Assembly: GCA_011049715.1 (NCBI GenBank)
Contig: DRHF01000086.1
Location: 1-38,718, forward strand
Source: Desulfobacterales bacterium
Lineage (GTDB): Bacteria > Desulfobacterota > Desulfobacteria > Desulfobacterales > UBA2156
Direction: 5' to 3'
DNA length: 38,718 nucleotides
The notes below the pieces were generated by a model that was not told where the DNA came from, made no database searches, and worked only from the letters and a program-made list of their open reading frames with translations. Positions 8,950-16,248 of the stretch are shown piece by piece. Made by a program: the position numbers and the translations under genes. How positions within the stretch are numbered: position 1 is the first letter of the stretch; each line of letters opens with the position of its first letter.

Positions 8950-9767
8950 ACGATGTAAATGTGCTTGTCCTTACCGGATACGGGCTCAATTGCGACCATG
9001 AAACCGCCCATTCTGTTTCGATTGCAGGCGGTAAATCCCATCGGGTCCACATCAACTCGGTTCTGGATCAAACGGTGGCGATCGATCAATTCCAGATCAT
9101 TGTCCTGGGAGGCGGATTCAGCTGGGGAGATGATCACGGCGCCGGTGTGATCGAGGCGGTCCGTCTGAAAAAAATCCTCGGAGAGAGTATCATTGAATTT
9201 GTCGAAAAGGGGAACCTTGTCCTCGGCATCTGCAACGGCTTTCAGACACTGGTCAACATGGGGCTGTTGCCGGGGTTCGATGGGGACTATCAGACACGAT
9301 CCGTAGCCGTAACATATAATGACTGCGGAAATTTCAGAAACGACTGGATCAGACTGAAGATCAACCCCGCCTCCCCTTGTATATTTACAAAAGGACTGGA
9401 TCAGATCGAGCTCCCGGTCAGACACGGTGAAGGAAAATTTTATTCGACCGATTCGATCACTGAACGTCTGTTTCAAAACAACCAGGTGGCGGTCCAGTAT
9501 GCAATGTCGGACGGGAGCTTGGCAAACGGCCGGTTCCCTTATAATCCCAACGGGTCGATACATGATATTGCCGGCATATGTGATCCCACCGGCCGGATCT
9601 TCGGCCTTATGCCCCATCCTGAAGCCTTTAACCATCCCACCAACCATCCCGACTGGCTCCGAAAAAGAGAGATCGCCAAGCGTCGAGGGGAACGGATGGA
9701 CGACGTCCCCATCCTCGGCATCCGCATCTTTCAAAATGCCGTTGATGCCATAAAACAAAACAGCTAA
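8946..9767 (+). CDS. purQ: Phosphoribosylformylglycinamidine synthase, glutaminase subunit
   Basis: A class I glutamine amidotransferase that supplies ammonia to PurL. In the 273-aa protein the nucleophile is Cys96 in LVLGICNGFQTL. The His224/Glu226 pair is in GLMPHPEAF, and GGGFSWGDDHGAG forms the oxyanion-side loop. Many PurQ proteins are about 225 aa; the extra length resembles the C-terminal domain of long-form PurL. The start ATG overlaps the purL stop (8946-8949), so the two subunits are translationally coupled. This is the last gene of the + strand core block. Confidence 0.95.
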   Translation: MNDVNVLVLTGYGLNCDHETAHSVSIAGGKSHRVHINSVLDQTVAIDQFQIIVLGGGFSWGDDHGAGVIEAVRLKKILGESIIEFVEKGNLVLGICNGFQTLVNMGLLPGFDGDYQTRSVAVTYNDCGNFRNDWIRLKINPASPCIFTKGLDQIELPVRHGEGKFYSTDSITERLFQNNQVAVQYAMSDGSLANGRFPYNPNGSIHDIAGICDPTGRIFGLMPHPEAFNHPTNHPDWLRKREIAKRRGERMDDVPILGIRIFQNAVDAIKQNS

Positions 9768-9837
9768 GCAATAATAGAACCACACAGTTTTTGAAAATCT
9801 ACGTTCAAGTGATTATTCAAGCCTTTTTTTTAGCATA

Positions 9838-9867
9838 TTGAAAGTTTTAACATTGATGTGATAACAT
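9838..9867 (+). promoter_or_regulatory. Candidate sigma70-type promoter
   Basis: TTGAAA (9838-9843) and TAACAT (9862-9867) are separated by 18 nt, upstream of the AAGGAGG ribosome site at 9891-9897 and the ATG at 9905. It sits in the AT-rich 137-bp gap after purQ, where a T8-type run (about 9824-9831) may mark the end of the upstream unit without a clear stem. Pattern match only. Confidence 0.35.
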
Positions 9868-9904
9868 TTACGTATCTGGATTATTATTATAAGGAGGGAA
9901 TCTC

Positions 9905-10396
9905 ATGAAATTGTTATTCTGGGCAATTGTCGGCGGACTGGCAGGTACCGCATTGATGGACATCACCGGAAGCTTTGCGGAGCGGCTAAAAATTACGAGT
10001 CGGGGGAGCTGAGGAGGAAATCGGGCCCTCGGTCGGTGGGCTCTAGGTATCTTCGAGGGGTATTTTGTACACAAAGATATAATTAAATCCAGCCCTTTAA
10101 AAAATGAATTATCCGCTGGATGGATCACTCACTACCTTACCGGCGGCTGTGTGGCTTTGACCTATCCTTTCTTCTTTCTCGCCTTTAATGTGACTACGCC
10201 GGAAAATCATCTGGTTCCTGGTCTTATATGGGGACTGGCAACAACAGTTCTGCCATGGTTCATTCTTTACCCTGCATTTGGTTGGGGCTTCTTTGGAATT
10301 AGAGCGCCTAAGGGCACAAGACCCTTAGTTGCAACTACGATTTCACATCTACTCTACGGGCTTGGATTGGGAATTGTTTTGAATATTGTCTCATAG
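9905..10396 (+). pseudogene. DUF2938-family small membrane protein with an in-frame TGA
   Basis: The reading frame from ATG 9905 to TAG 10394-10396 is interrupted once, by TGA at 10010-10012 (codon 36). Translated through, it gives about 163 residues with the DUF2938 pattern as I recall it: GTALMD near the start, then LGRWALGIFEGYFVHKDI, ELSAGWITHYLTGG, and a closing set of hydrophobic segments with HLLYGLGLG. Function is unknown. A perfect AAGGAGG ribosome site and a candidate promoter precede it. The frame is undamaged on both sides, which suggests either a very recent nonsense mutation or recoding. An internal GTG at 10151 could only give the last 81 residues. Taken at face value it is a pseudogene. 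Confidence 0.7.
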
Positions 10397-10432
10397 CACT
10401 GGAGCGTTTGAGGTCAACGGTTAAGCCTAGCG

Positions 10433-10591
10433 TCATTTAATTAGGTGCACTGCAAGATTAACGTCAGATCCTTTTTCCTCGGTCTTGATGATCTTTACAA
10501 ATTTGATATCTTTTCCGAAAAGGAGAAATATATCATCGATCGAATTGATAGCCAGCAGGTTCAGATTGGAAAATAAGTGAAATTCCATTAA
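10433..10591 (-). pseudogene. Remnant of a NYN-domain (PIN-like, DUF88) protein
   Basis: On the minus strand an ORF of about 53 codons ends with VKIIKTEEKGSDVNLAVHLI and then a stop at 10433. The KTEEKGSDVNLA segment is the diagnostic middle motif of NYN-domain predicted ribonucleases (LabA/DUF88 type), which are normally about 180-220 aa. Both the N-terminal metal-binding DGFNLY-type segment and the downstream VVSNDSDL-type segment are absent. The upstream end runs into the mscS start region. It is therefore a decayed internal fragment, not a gene. The family call rests on one strong motif. Confidence 0.65.
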
Positions 10592-10654
10592 TGGGTCTGT
10601 ATTGAAATACTTTTGTATGATCAACTGATTTCCGAATAGAAAAGGAGGATTATG

Positions 10655-11521
10655 ATGTTTGACCAACTTGTGCAAAAGCTCGATGTAAGCGCGATGACGA
10701 CAAAGTTCGTTGCTTATGTACCCAACCTCATAGCTGTTGTAATTCTGGCATGTATTTTCTGGATTATCCTCAAACTGACGAAACGGATATTGTCAACCGC
10801 CATGCGCAAGTCAAAAGTGCCTGAAGAGGCCAGCGACATTGTCGTTCGCTTCTCCGGATATTTTGTAGGCATCATTGCGATGCTGACCATCGCCAGTCAA
10901 CTCGGCTTCAAAATCACATCACTGATCGCTGGACTCGGTGTCGCCGGCTTGGCCATATCATTTGCCGCCAAGGATACGGTTGCGAATGTAATATCAGGGA
11001 TCACCCTGCTCATAGACCGCCCGTTTAAGATAGGCGATTGGATCAGCTTCGGTAATCTGCATGCGTACGTGACCGAAGTGAAACTGCGTACCACCGTGTT
11101 GACATCGTTTGATAATGAGACAATCGTCGTGCCGAACAAGACTCTCTCCCAGGAACAAATTCGAAATTACACGCTAACCCCCCGCATCCGGGTAAAAGTA
11201 CCGATTGGGATCGCCTATAAGGAAAATATTCAGGCAACTCGGGAAGTAATCCTGGCTACGATAAAAGGCGATAAACGAATTCTCGCGACACCCGCACCCT
11301 CCGTGATTGCCCAGGGGCTTGGGGACAGCAGCATCAACCTTCAGCTCCGTTTCTGGACGCAGGACCCTCTGATGCAGTATTCTCTCAAATGGGAATATAC
11401 TGAACGCATCAAACGTGCTTTAGATGATGCCGGCATAGAGATACCCTTCCCGCACGTTCAAATTTTTCTAGAACGCAGCAGTGGGTTGATGGAGCTAACA
11501 AAATCCCTATCAAAAACCTGA
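10655..11521 (+). CDS. mscS: Small-conductance mechanosensitive channel, MscS family
   Basis: An inner-membrane channel that opens under hypo-osmotic stress. The 288-aa protein has three N-terminal membrane segments. The third is the Gly/Ala-rich pore helix (GLGVAGLAISFAAKDTVANV, about residues 94-113), followed by the beta domain (LLIDRPFKIGDWI) and a soluble C-terminal cage domain. Of two adjacent ATGs, 10655 is chosen because AGGAGG at 10643-10648 lies 6 nt before it; from 10652 the spacing would be only 3 nt. The gene looks intact and isolated between remnants. The symbol denotes the family; it could be an YnaI/YbdG-like paralogue. Confidence 0.93.
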   Translation: MFDQLVQKLDVSAMTTKFVAYVPNLIAVVILACIFWIILKLTKRILSTAMRKSKVPEEASDIVVRFSGYFVGIIAMLTIASQLGFKITSLIAGLGVAGLAISFAAKDTVANVISGITLLIDRPFKIGDWISFGNLHAYVTEVKLRTTVLTSFDNETIVVPNKTLSQEQIRNYTLTPRIRVKVPIGIAYKENIQATREVILATIKGDKRILATPAPSVIAQGLGDSSINLQLRFWTQDPLMQYSLKWEYTERIKRALDDAGIEIPFPHVQIFLERSSGLMELTKSLSKT

Positions 11522-11636
11522 TCCGGCGTATCGTGTTTCACAGGATGATCTGTAGGAGCTCGAGAAAAGTTGATTAAGCATTGAAGTATCAAAATAGTGC
11601 GGTGCCATCAACGTCTCCAATTGGAGAATCCGGCCG
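11522..11636. other. Intergenic sequence between mscS and the lpd remnant
   Basis: I see no gene, terminator or repeat with confidence. CTCCAATTGGAG (11615-11626) is a perfect 12-bp palindrome of unknown role. The stretch may be eroded sequence of the same lost gene as the neighbouring remnant. Confidence 0.4.
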
Positions 11637-11797
11637 CTAGATCCGGATTTGAATTTGTTCGGGAACAACATACGCTTTATGTATCGATGTTCCTTGCAGA
11701 ATCTGGATGCACTCCTGAAACCCTTCCGAAAGTGTCGGGTGAGGATGAAGCGAGTTGAGCACACCTGCAAGCCCCTTTTGTTGGTCGATCAGATAAC
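11637..11797 (-). pseudogene. C-terminal remnant of a dihydrolipoamide-dehydrogenase-like gene
   Basis: The minus strand reads LIDQQKGLAGVLNSLHPHP and then TLSEGFQECIQILQGTSIH, ending in TAG at 11637-11639. HPHPTLSE matches the HxHPTLSE signature in the dimerisation domain of class I pyridine nucleotide-disulfide oxidoreductases (LpdA, mercuric reductase). There the His is the catalytic base of the partner subunit. Only about 50 of the usual 460 residues remain. The upstream end is cut exactly where the MITE begins (11798), so insertion or a deletion at the MITE removed the rest. Nothing of the N-terminal FAD domain is found on the other side of the element. Confidence 0.7.
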
Positions 11798-11977
11798 TAG
11801 TGTCCATCCGCGGATCTTAAACCGTCACTATGAGTGCCCAATTCAGAAATGAGCAATTTTTGTCCTGATCAAGGCCGCACAAGGGTTTACGGTGAAGCGT
11901 ACTTCCTGTACGCCAAAGCCGAAAACCCGCGGAGAACGCCGAGCAGGGCAAAAAGGGCCATTTATGGATGGGCACTA
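11798..11977 (+). mobile_element. MITE-like element, copy 1 (TAGTGtCCATCC termini)
   Basis: A 180-bp element begins TAGTGTCCATCC and ends with the near-complement GGATGGGCACTA. It is homologous, in opposite orientation, to the element at 17377-17573. Shared blocks include AGAAATGAGCAATTTTTGTCC-type sequence near one end and AAGGGCCATTTAT near the other. The centre (11883-11928) folds into a long hairpin: GGGTTT and AAACCC outside, GCGTAC/GTACGC around a 5-nt TTCCT loop. Copy 1 has an extra 33 bp at its left edge (11798-11830), itself bounded by TAGTG and CACTA, suggesting nested or staggered insertions. There is no coding capacity. A TA target is suggested by the termini, as in IS630/Tc1-type elements, but no parent transposase is present. 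Confidence 0.75.
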
Positions 11978-12311
11978 ACTAATCGACATGATGGTATTGC
12001 ACACTTGAGGACCGGTATCCCAGGGGTACCTTTCATCCGGTTTTCTCATCGTTGCATCAATAGATTACATAGTTGGCCGACATTGGATATTACGCAACAG
12101 GCATCAAATGGAATAACGGATCTACTAAATATTTGTTAACAACTCGCAAACATGGAATGATTAAAATTATTGATAATACTGAGTCAACCTACCGAATCGA
12201 AACTCAACAATAAAAAAGCCCTAAATCATTTTTTACAGAGCAAAAACATTCTCACCAGGAACAGAGCACAAAACATTCGTTTTATACGCTCTAATTTGAG
12301 TCTGTTCAATA
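11978..12311. other. AT-rich non-coding stretch between MITE copy 1 and the transposase gene
   Basis: No open frame here carries recognisable motifs. There is no clear terminator or tRNA. ATTTGAGT at 12294-12301 and TGTTCAATATT at 12303-12313 recur at the other side of the transposase, so the right part probably belongs to the insertion sequence. Its terminal inverted repeat could not be fixed by eye. Confidence 0.4.
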
Positions 12312-13541
12312 TTAGATGTTGAGGACATCGCTCCACTTTCCGGTTTTGTTATGTTCGTAAAGGATATCCAAGGTTGCGACGATATCATGTTCGATTACAT
12401 GAATAAGGACATTATCATGGCCCATATAAGTGTTGTTTGTTTCCATGTGATATCGGTTTTCCTTGGTGAGACCATAGTAATGTTCGATGCCGGTGCGAAG
12501 TTTTTTAAACCGTCTATAGATTCTTGAGCCTGGCACAGCTGGTCCTTTTCTCCGATAGTCATCTTTGAAGTAAGTATAAGTCATCCAGCCGAAGCGGCTT
12601 TTGGAGTTCTGATATTTGCACGGGAAAAGTAATTTTTGAGGATCATCGAGGCAAGTGCGGTAGCACGCAAACTTGGTTCTCCCATGGTTGTATTCGATTC
12701 CTCGACGGTGGGTTGGATAGGCGAAGGGGCAAAGAGGTGTTCCTGTTTTACTCATCATCGACCCCCATTTTATAGATGGCTTACGAATGATGATCGGTAA
12801 AAGATTCAGTTCGGTATTGATATCTCGATGGAGATCTTCTGCATCATATCCTGCATCGAGAATCACGCATGCAAAGGGAAGACTGGGATAGCTATCGAGA
12901 GCCATTTCTAAAAGGGGCATTATATAGTTCTGATCGCTTTCGCTAGCAGGGGCGAGTAGACTTACGATCGGAATACCGCTAACGGCTGTGAGTGTATGGG
13001 CGCGATGTCCAACTGGGTACTTATGCTTATGATGCGGTTTTCCAAAAACAATACTGGCGTCAGTAAACAACCAGTTTCCGTAAATGTCTTTTTGGCCTTT
13101 TGTTGAGGCGACAGCTTTAAAAAACATTGAATCACCAATGAGGATGATTTTGTATATCACCATTTTTGGAAGATCGAGAATTGGTGGCGTGAGCAGGCCG
13201 ATTTTGTGAGCCTCTAAGACAAAACTTTGATGGATCTGAAAAAACCCTTCCGGCCCCAAACGCTGACGGAGTGTGTGAAACGTGTTGTGTGCTGGAATCT
13301 CGTGTTGATTGATACCGATGGCTTTGCGATAGATATCGATCTTAGCCAGTTTCTCGCTGAGTCCTCGATCAGATGAGATACGTTCTTTGACTTTGAGAAT
13401 GCGGGCCATTACTAGGAAAGTAGCGTAACCGACCGGACCAGTGGAGCGATTCTGGTCTAATATATTTTTGATGGTGTGCTTGCAGATACTGCGAAAGCAC
13501 TTTAAGAATTCTATCTCCTGGGATGTGCGAATATGTGGCAT
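12312..13541 (-). CDS. DDE transposase of an IS4/IS5-type insertion sequence
   Basis: A 409-aa protein with a plausible DDE triad: Asp137 in LIGDSMFFKA, Asp229 in VILDAGYDAE, and Glu353 in RTGIEHYYGLTKENRYHM. The last resembles the Y-x-x-K/R signature region of the IS4 superfamily. The open frame extends 49 codons further upstream (to 13688), but that part is hydrophobic and unlike a transposase. ATG 13541 has AGGAG 10 nt upstream, so I use it. The gene looks full length. Clear terminal inverted repeats and target duplications were not found by eye, so element limits are unresolved. The DDE call is firm; the family is tentative. Confidence 0.85.
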   Translation of the reverse strand: MPHIRTSQEIEFLKCFRSICKHTIKNILDQNRSTGPVGYATFLVMARILKVKERISSDRGLSEKLAKIDIYRKAIGINQHEIPAHNTFHTLRQRLGPEGFFQIHQSFVLEAHKIGLLTPPILDLPKMVIYKIILIGDSMFFKAVASTKGQKDIYGNWLFTDASIVFGKPHHKHKYPVGHRAHTLTAVSGIPIVSLLAPASESDQNYIMPLLEMALDSYPSLPFACVILDAGYDAEDLHRDINTELNLLPIIIRKPSIKWGSMMSKTGTPLCPFAYPTHRRGIEYNHGRTKFACYRTCLDDPQKLLFPCKYQNSKSRFGWMTYTYFKDDYRRKGPAVPGSRIYRRFKKLRTGIEHYYGLTKENRYHMETNNTYMGHDNVLIHVIEHDIVATLDILYEHNKTGKWSDVLNI

Positions 13542-13547
13542 TTTCCG

Positions 13548-13588
13548 ATACTCCTGTTCAATATTTGTGTTCAATATTTCAGGAGTAT
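13548..13588 (-). promoter_or_regulatory. Inverted repeat enclosing the transposase ribosome binding site
   Basis: ATACTCCTG (13548-13556) and CAGGAGTAT (13580-13588) are perfect 9-bp complements around a 23-nt loop. In the minus-strand mRNA the AGGAG of the transposase lies inside the 3' arm, immediately before ATG 13541. The loop consists of two 12-nt direct repeats of TGTTCAATATTT (13555-13566 and 13568-13579). Long transcripts entering from outside would mask the ribosome site, a known IS self-restraint strategy. Function is inferred. Confidence 0.6.
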
Positions 13589-13669
13589 ATAGCAAAACTA
13601 CCACAAGACAAATTAGAAATAACCATTTGAAATGATAGATATTTCTAGCGTTTAACCGAATTTTAAGAT

Positions 13670-13788
13670 TTTGAGTTGCTTTCGCCATATTGGCCTTACA
13701 AATTTGAGTTACTTTTTGTGGATCGATGCTATCAATCTCTTAAATTCTCTTATTTTCTTCGTTTTTTAGAGTTGTTTTGAGTTACTTT
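13670..13788. repeat. Three direct copies of TTTGAGTT(A/G)CTTT
   Basis: Copies start at 13670, 13703 and 13776. The partial ATTTGAGT at 12294 on the far side of the transposase has the same orientation. They may be transposase-binding sites or decayed element ends. The third copy is read as the C-terminal codons of the neighbouring gene (FWKVTQ). Confidence 0.45.
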
Positions 13789-14319
13789 CCAGAAAGAGTA
13801 TGATATTAATAAATTATTACAATAAGTTAAGATATTGAACAGGCTCAAATTATTGCTAAAATTTTCAACTGAACCATTAGAATGCTTAAGTCGATGAGGA
13901 AACTGAATTAATCCCGGTTTTGTCAATTCAACGAAAGCTACGACCTCAGCACCTTTTGGAGCAATTTTTTCTTTTGGAAGAATATCGTACCTTGTGGCAT
14001 CAAAAATGGCTTTAGAACCTTTGTATTCACCGCCCCCGATGCCCCAGATGCGGATTAAACGCTCATGCGGCATAAATGTCTCAACTTCAATGATTCGATC
14101 AAAACGGTCTGAACCTTTTGGAATTGACTGTCGTAGCTGATTAATTTTCCACTCACATTGAAAAAATAATTTGCAATTAATTTTTGAAGGATCAAATTTT
14201 TTATGAGAGATATCAACCCAAGCATAGGCACCATTAGTAAATGGTTGTATTATTTTCCCCAAAAAGTATTTTGATACTAATGGACTATGTTTATGTAAAT
14301 TTTCTTTTAAAGATCTCAT
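13750..14319 (-). CDS. Hypothetical protein, possibly 3'-truncated by the insertion sequence
   Basis: A 189-aa, AT-rich ORF whose product I do not recognise. It is a soluble-looking mixed alpha/beta sequence with central segments VETFMPHERLIRIWGIGGGE and KGAEVVAFVELTKPGLIQFP. No signal peptide, membrane helix or catalytic motif stands out. The last residues (SYSFWKVTQNNSKKRRK) are encoded by sequence containing the TTTGAGTTACTTT repeat associated with the IS. The native C-terminus may therefore have been replaced when the element inserted. Base composition is clearly lower in G+C than the core genes, suggesting transfer. No Shine-Dalgarno is obvious. It could be a decaying cassette gene. Confidence 0.55.
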   Translation of the reverse strand: MRSLKENLHKHSPLVSKYFLGKIIQPFTNGAYAWVDISHKKFDPSKINCKLFFQCEWKINQLRQSIPKGSDRFDRIIEVETFMPHERLIRIWGIGGGEYKGSKAIFDATRYDILPKEKIAPKGAEVVAFVELTKPGLIQFPHRLKHSNGSVENFSNNLSLFNILTYCNNLLISYSFWKVTQNNSKKRRK

Positions 14320-14436
14320 TGTCGTTTCTTTTAATTCAAACTGTCCTGTGAATAATCGATTTAAAGATTACAATATATTGATTTTGCCATTGTTTTCTTT
14401 TGTAAAAACTCAAAAGCGTATAATCCTTTGGAAGAT

Positions 14437-14497
14437 AACGAATTGCTCACCAGGGAGGGCCGCTCTTTGGCCCGAATCTGGTGAAGCAAATTGTTAG
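14437..14497 (+). repeat. attC-like imperfect hairpin (possible integron cassette site)
   Basis: AACGAATTGCTCACCAG (14437-14453) pairs with CTGGTGAAGCAAATTGTT (14478-14495) except for single unpaired bases on one arm, as in the extrahelical bases of attC. An inner GGGCC/GGCCC stem is enclosed. The right side reads ATTGTTAGGG, one base off the canonical GTTRRRY core site. The left core (GATAAC) is weaker. No integrase or second attC is visible, so it may instead be an ordinary inverted repeat. Confidence 0.4.
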
Positions 14498-14621
14498 GGA
14501 ACAATTTAACCATTTATTAGCTAAAAAGGATCATGCTTGTCTGTTCCGCTATTATGTGGTACTATTCGTTTTTCATAATACACGGTTACACATTAACGAA
14601 ATAGGCGAAAAGGTAAAAAAT

Positions 14622-14831
14622 ATGTATAAACCAGCCCCGATATGCTGCCCATATTGCCAGTGTACGGATATTACACACTCAAAAGATATAGAATTGATTG
14701 AGATCGGTGCACCAGATTTCGAACAAAGCTGGGAAGAAATGCCGATAGATATCTGGACATGTTAGGAATGCCAACGCCGTTTTTTCGTGATGGGCTCCCA
14801 TGAAGATGAAAATGCCAAGCCATCGGATTGA
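14622..14831 (+). pseudogene. Small zinc-ribbon ORF interrupted by an in-frame TAG
   Basis: From ATG 14622 (AAAAGG about 8 nt upstream) the frame gives MYKPAPICCPYCQC, a variable middle, then IDIWTC, TAG (14763-14765), and continues ECQRRFFVMGSHEDENAKPSD to TGA 14829-14831. Read through, it is a 69-residue zinc ribbon with knuckles CPYC and CxEC. The stop falls exactly between the two metal-binding cysteines of the second knuckle. A CAG-to-TAG transition (Gln) would explain it simply. Function is unknown; small single-ribbon proteins of this size are often cassette or phage-associated. It is listed as broken because TAG is used as a normal stop elsewhere (pyrH, frr). Confidence 0.6.
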
Positions 14832-14938
14832 TTTGCCGTACGTGTTAATGATCTCCTAGAAAATATAAAACAATCATTCATTTTGAAGAACCCCGCCACC
14901 CCGAATGTCGGGAGCTTCGCTGCGCTTCGGCAAGCTAC

Positions 14939-16165
14939 ATGAGATTAACAATAAACAAAAAGCGCCTATCTTCTGACCTTCGGATGCTTGCGAGGTTCGG
15001 TGAGTACCAAACCGGGGTTAACCGACCCGCATTGAGCGGAGAAGATATAGCAGCGCGGAATTGGTTACGAAATCGGATGGAGGAGGCAGGTCTTGAGGCT
15101 ATCATTGATGGGGTTGGAAATGTCATAGGGAGAACCCCAGGCCATCATAAACGAATTATCCTCGGTTCTCACACCGATACGGTCCCCTTTGGTGGCTGGC
15201 TGGACGGTGCCATGGGTGTGGTTTACAGTCTTGAAATTGCCCGGACCTATATGGAGGCCGGAGGAAATAATAATATCGGGATCGAAGTCGTATCTTTTAA
15301 TGATGAAGAAGGTCGGTTTTACGCGCTTCTGGGAAGCCACTTCTATTGCGGGTTGCTTGAAAAGAGTGATCTTACCGGTATCCACGACACAGATGGGATA
15401 AGCCTGCAAGAATCACTAGAGAATGCCGGATTTGCCGGCAGAGAAATCGCAACCCTTGATCCAGCTAAACATATCGCTTATCTCGAAGCGCACATTGAGC
15501 AAGGCCCGGTTCTCGAAAACGAAAAAAGGACAATTGGTCTTGTCACGGAAATTGTCGGCATCCGCCGGAGCAGGGTAAAATTTTACGGCCAGGCCGATCA
15601 TGCCGGCACGACCCCAATGAAGCTGCGAAAAGATGCAGCGGCCGCGCTCTATAATATGGCAACCCGGCTTGAAGCCTTATACCGATCTGAAGGCAGTCCC
15701 CATACGGTTTGGAATTTAGGGAAAGCGCGCATTGAACCGGGCACTTTAAATGTTGTCTGCAGTTTTGCCGAGCTATTTATCGAATACCGTGATCCATCCA
15801 GTGAAACCCTTCGGAAACTACAAAACAAACTCGATCAGCTTTCTGCTGAGGTTGCCGACAGGTACAGGGTAGAGAAAGAGAGCGCTGAAGTGGTGACAAT
15901 TGAACCTGCGAAAATGGACCCTATGCTCGTTGGTCGTCTTGAAGCAGCCGCTAAAAATTTGAAAAAACGCCATATGCGTCTACACAGCGGGGCTGGACAT
16001 GATGCTATGGTCTTGGTCAAAAGGATTCCAGCTGCCATGCTGTTCGTACCGAGCATTGGCGGGCGCAGCCATGATATAAACGAAAATACCCAAGAATACG
16101 ATCTTTTCAGTGGCGCTCAGGTTCTTAGCCAAACCGTGTCGGATCTTGTCGATGATCATCCATAA
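14939..16165 (+). CDS. M20-family amidohydrolase (allantoate / N-carbamoyl amino acid hydrolase type)
   Basis: A 408-aa zinc hydrolase of the hydantoinase/carbamoylase branch of peptidase family M20. Metal-site motifs are present: GSHTDTVPFGGWLDGAMGV (His78, Asp89), NDEEGRF (Glu123-Glu124), EAHIEQGPVLE (His185), and the C-terminal SIGGRSHDINENT. The dimerisation-domain motif GQADHAGTTPM and GAGHDAM are also intact. Members release ammonia and CO2 from N-carbamoyl amino acids, allantoate or ureidoglycolate; sequence alone does not fix the substrate. No Shine-Dalgarno is obvious before ATG 14939, and the 35 nt upstream are a GC-rich TTCGCTGCGCTTCGGC-type repeat. It is 83 nt before an aminotransferase on the same strand, so the pair may be an amino-acid salvage operon. 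Confidence 0.88.
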   Translation: MRLTINKKRLSSDLRMLARFGEYQTGVNRPALSGEDIAARNWLRNRMEEAGLEAIIDGVGNVIGRTPGHHKRIILGSHTDTVPFGGWLDGAMGVVYSLEIARTYMEAGGNNNIGIEVVSFNDEEGRFYALLGSHFYCGLLEKSDLTGIHDTDGISLQESLENAGFAGREIATLDPAKHIAYLEAHIEQGPVLENEKRTIGLVTEIVGIRRSRVKFYGQADHAGTTPMKLRKDAAAALYNMATRLEALYRSEGSPHTVWNLGKARIEPGTLNVVCSFAELFIEYRDPSSETLRKLQNKLDQLSAEVADRYRVEKESAEVVTIEPAKMDPMLVGRLEAAAKNLKKRHMRLHSGAGHDAMVLVKRIPAAMLFVPSIGGRSHDINENTQEYDLFSGAQVLSQTVSDLVDDHP

Positions 16166-16248
16166 AGGGTTTTCCCGTTGACACAGGACCTACATCCCAC
16201 TACTCTTCAAACGCAAAAAAGAAACAAATGGCACTTGCCGGAGGAACA

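Noticed and set aside
8811..9785. Long 324-codon minus-strand open frame opposite purQ
   Set aside because: purQ on the plus strand carries all glutaminase motifs and overlaps purL; the antisense frame has no recognisable domain and is a codon-bias shadow.
11834..12139. 101-codon plus-strand frame starting inside MITE copy 1
   Set aside because: It runs from the element hairpin into non-coding sequence and resembles no protein.
13542..13688. 49-codon upstream extension of the transposase frame
   Set aside because: Hydrophobic, non-transposase-like, and it reads through the hairpin that carries the real ribosome site before ATG 13541.
12140..13800. Terminal inverted repeats of the insertion sequence
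   Set aside because: Candidate pairs around AACTCAA-type sequences were compared on both sides, but none gave a convincing match or target duplication, so no element boundary is reported.
14887..14938. GC-rich GCTTCGCTGCGCTTCGGC sequence as a tRNA or terminator
   Set aside because: No cloverleaf and no T run; it looks like a common short repetitive motif upstream of the amidohydrolase start.
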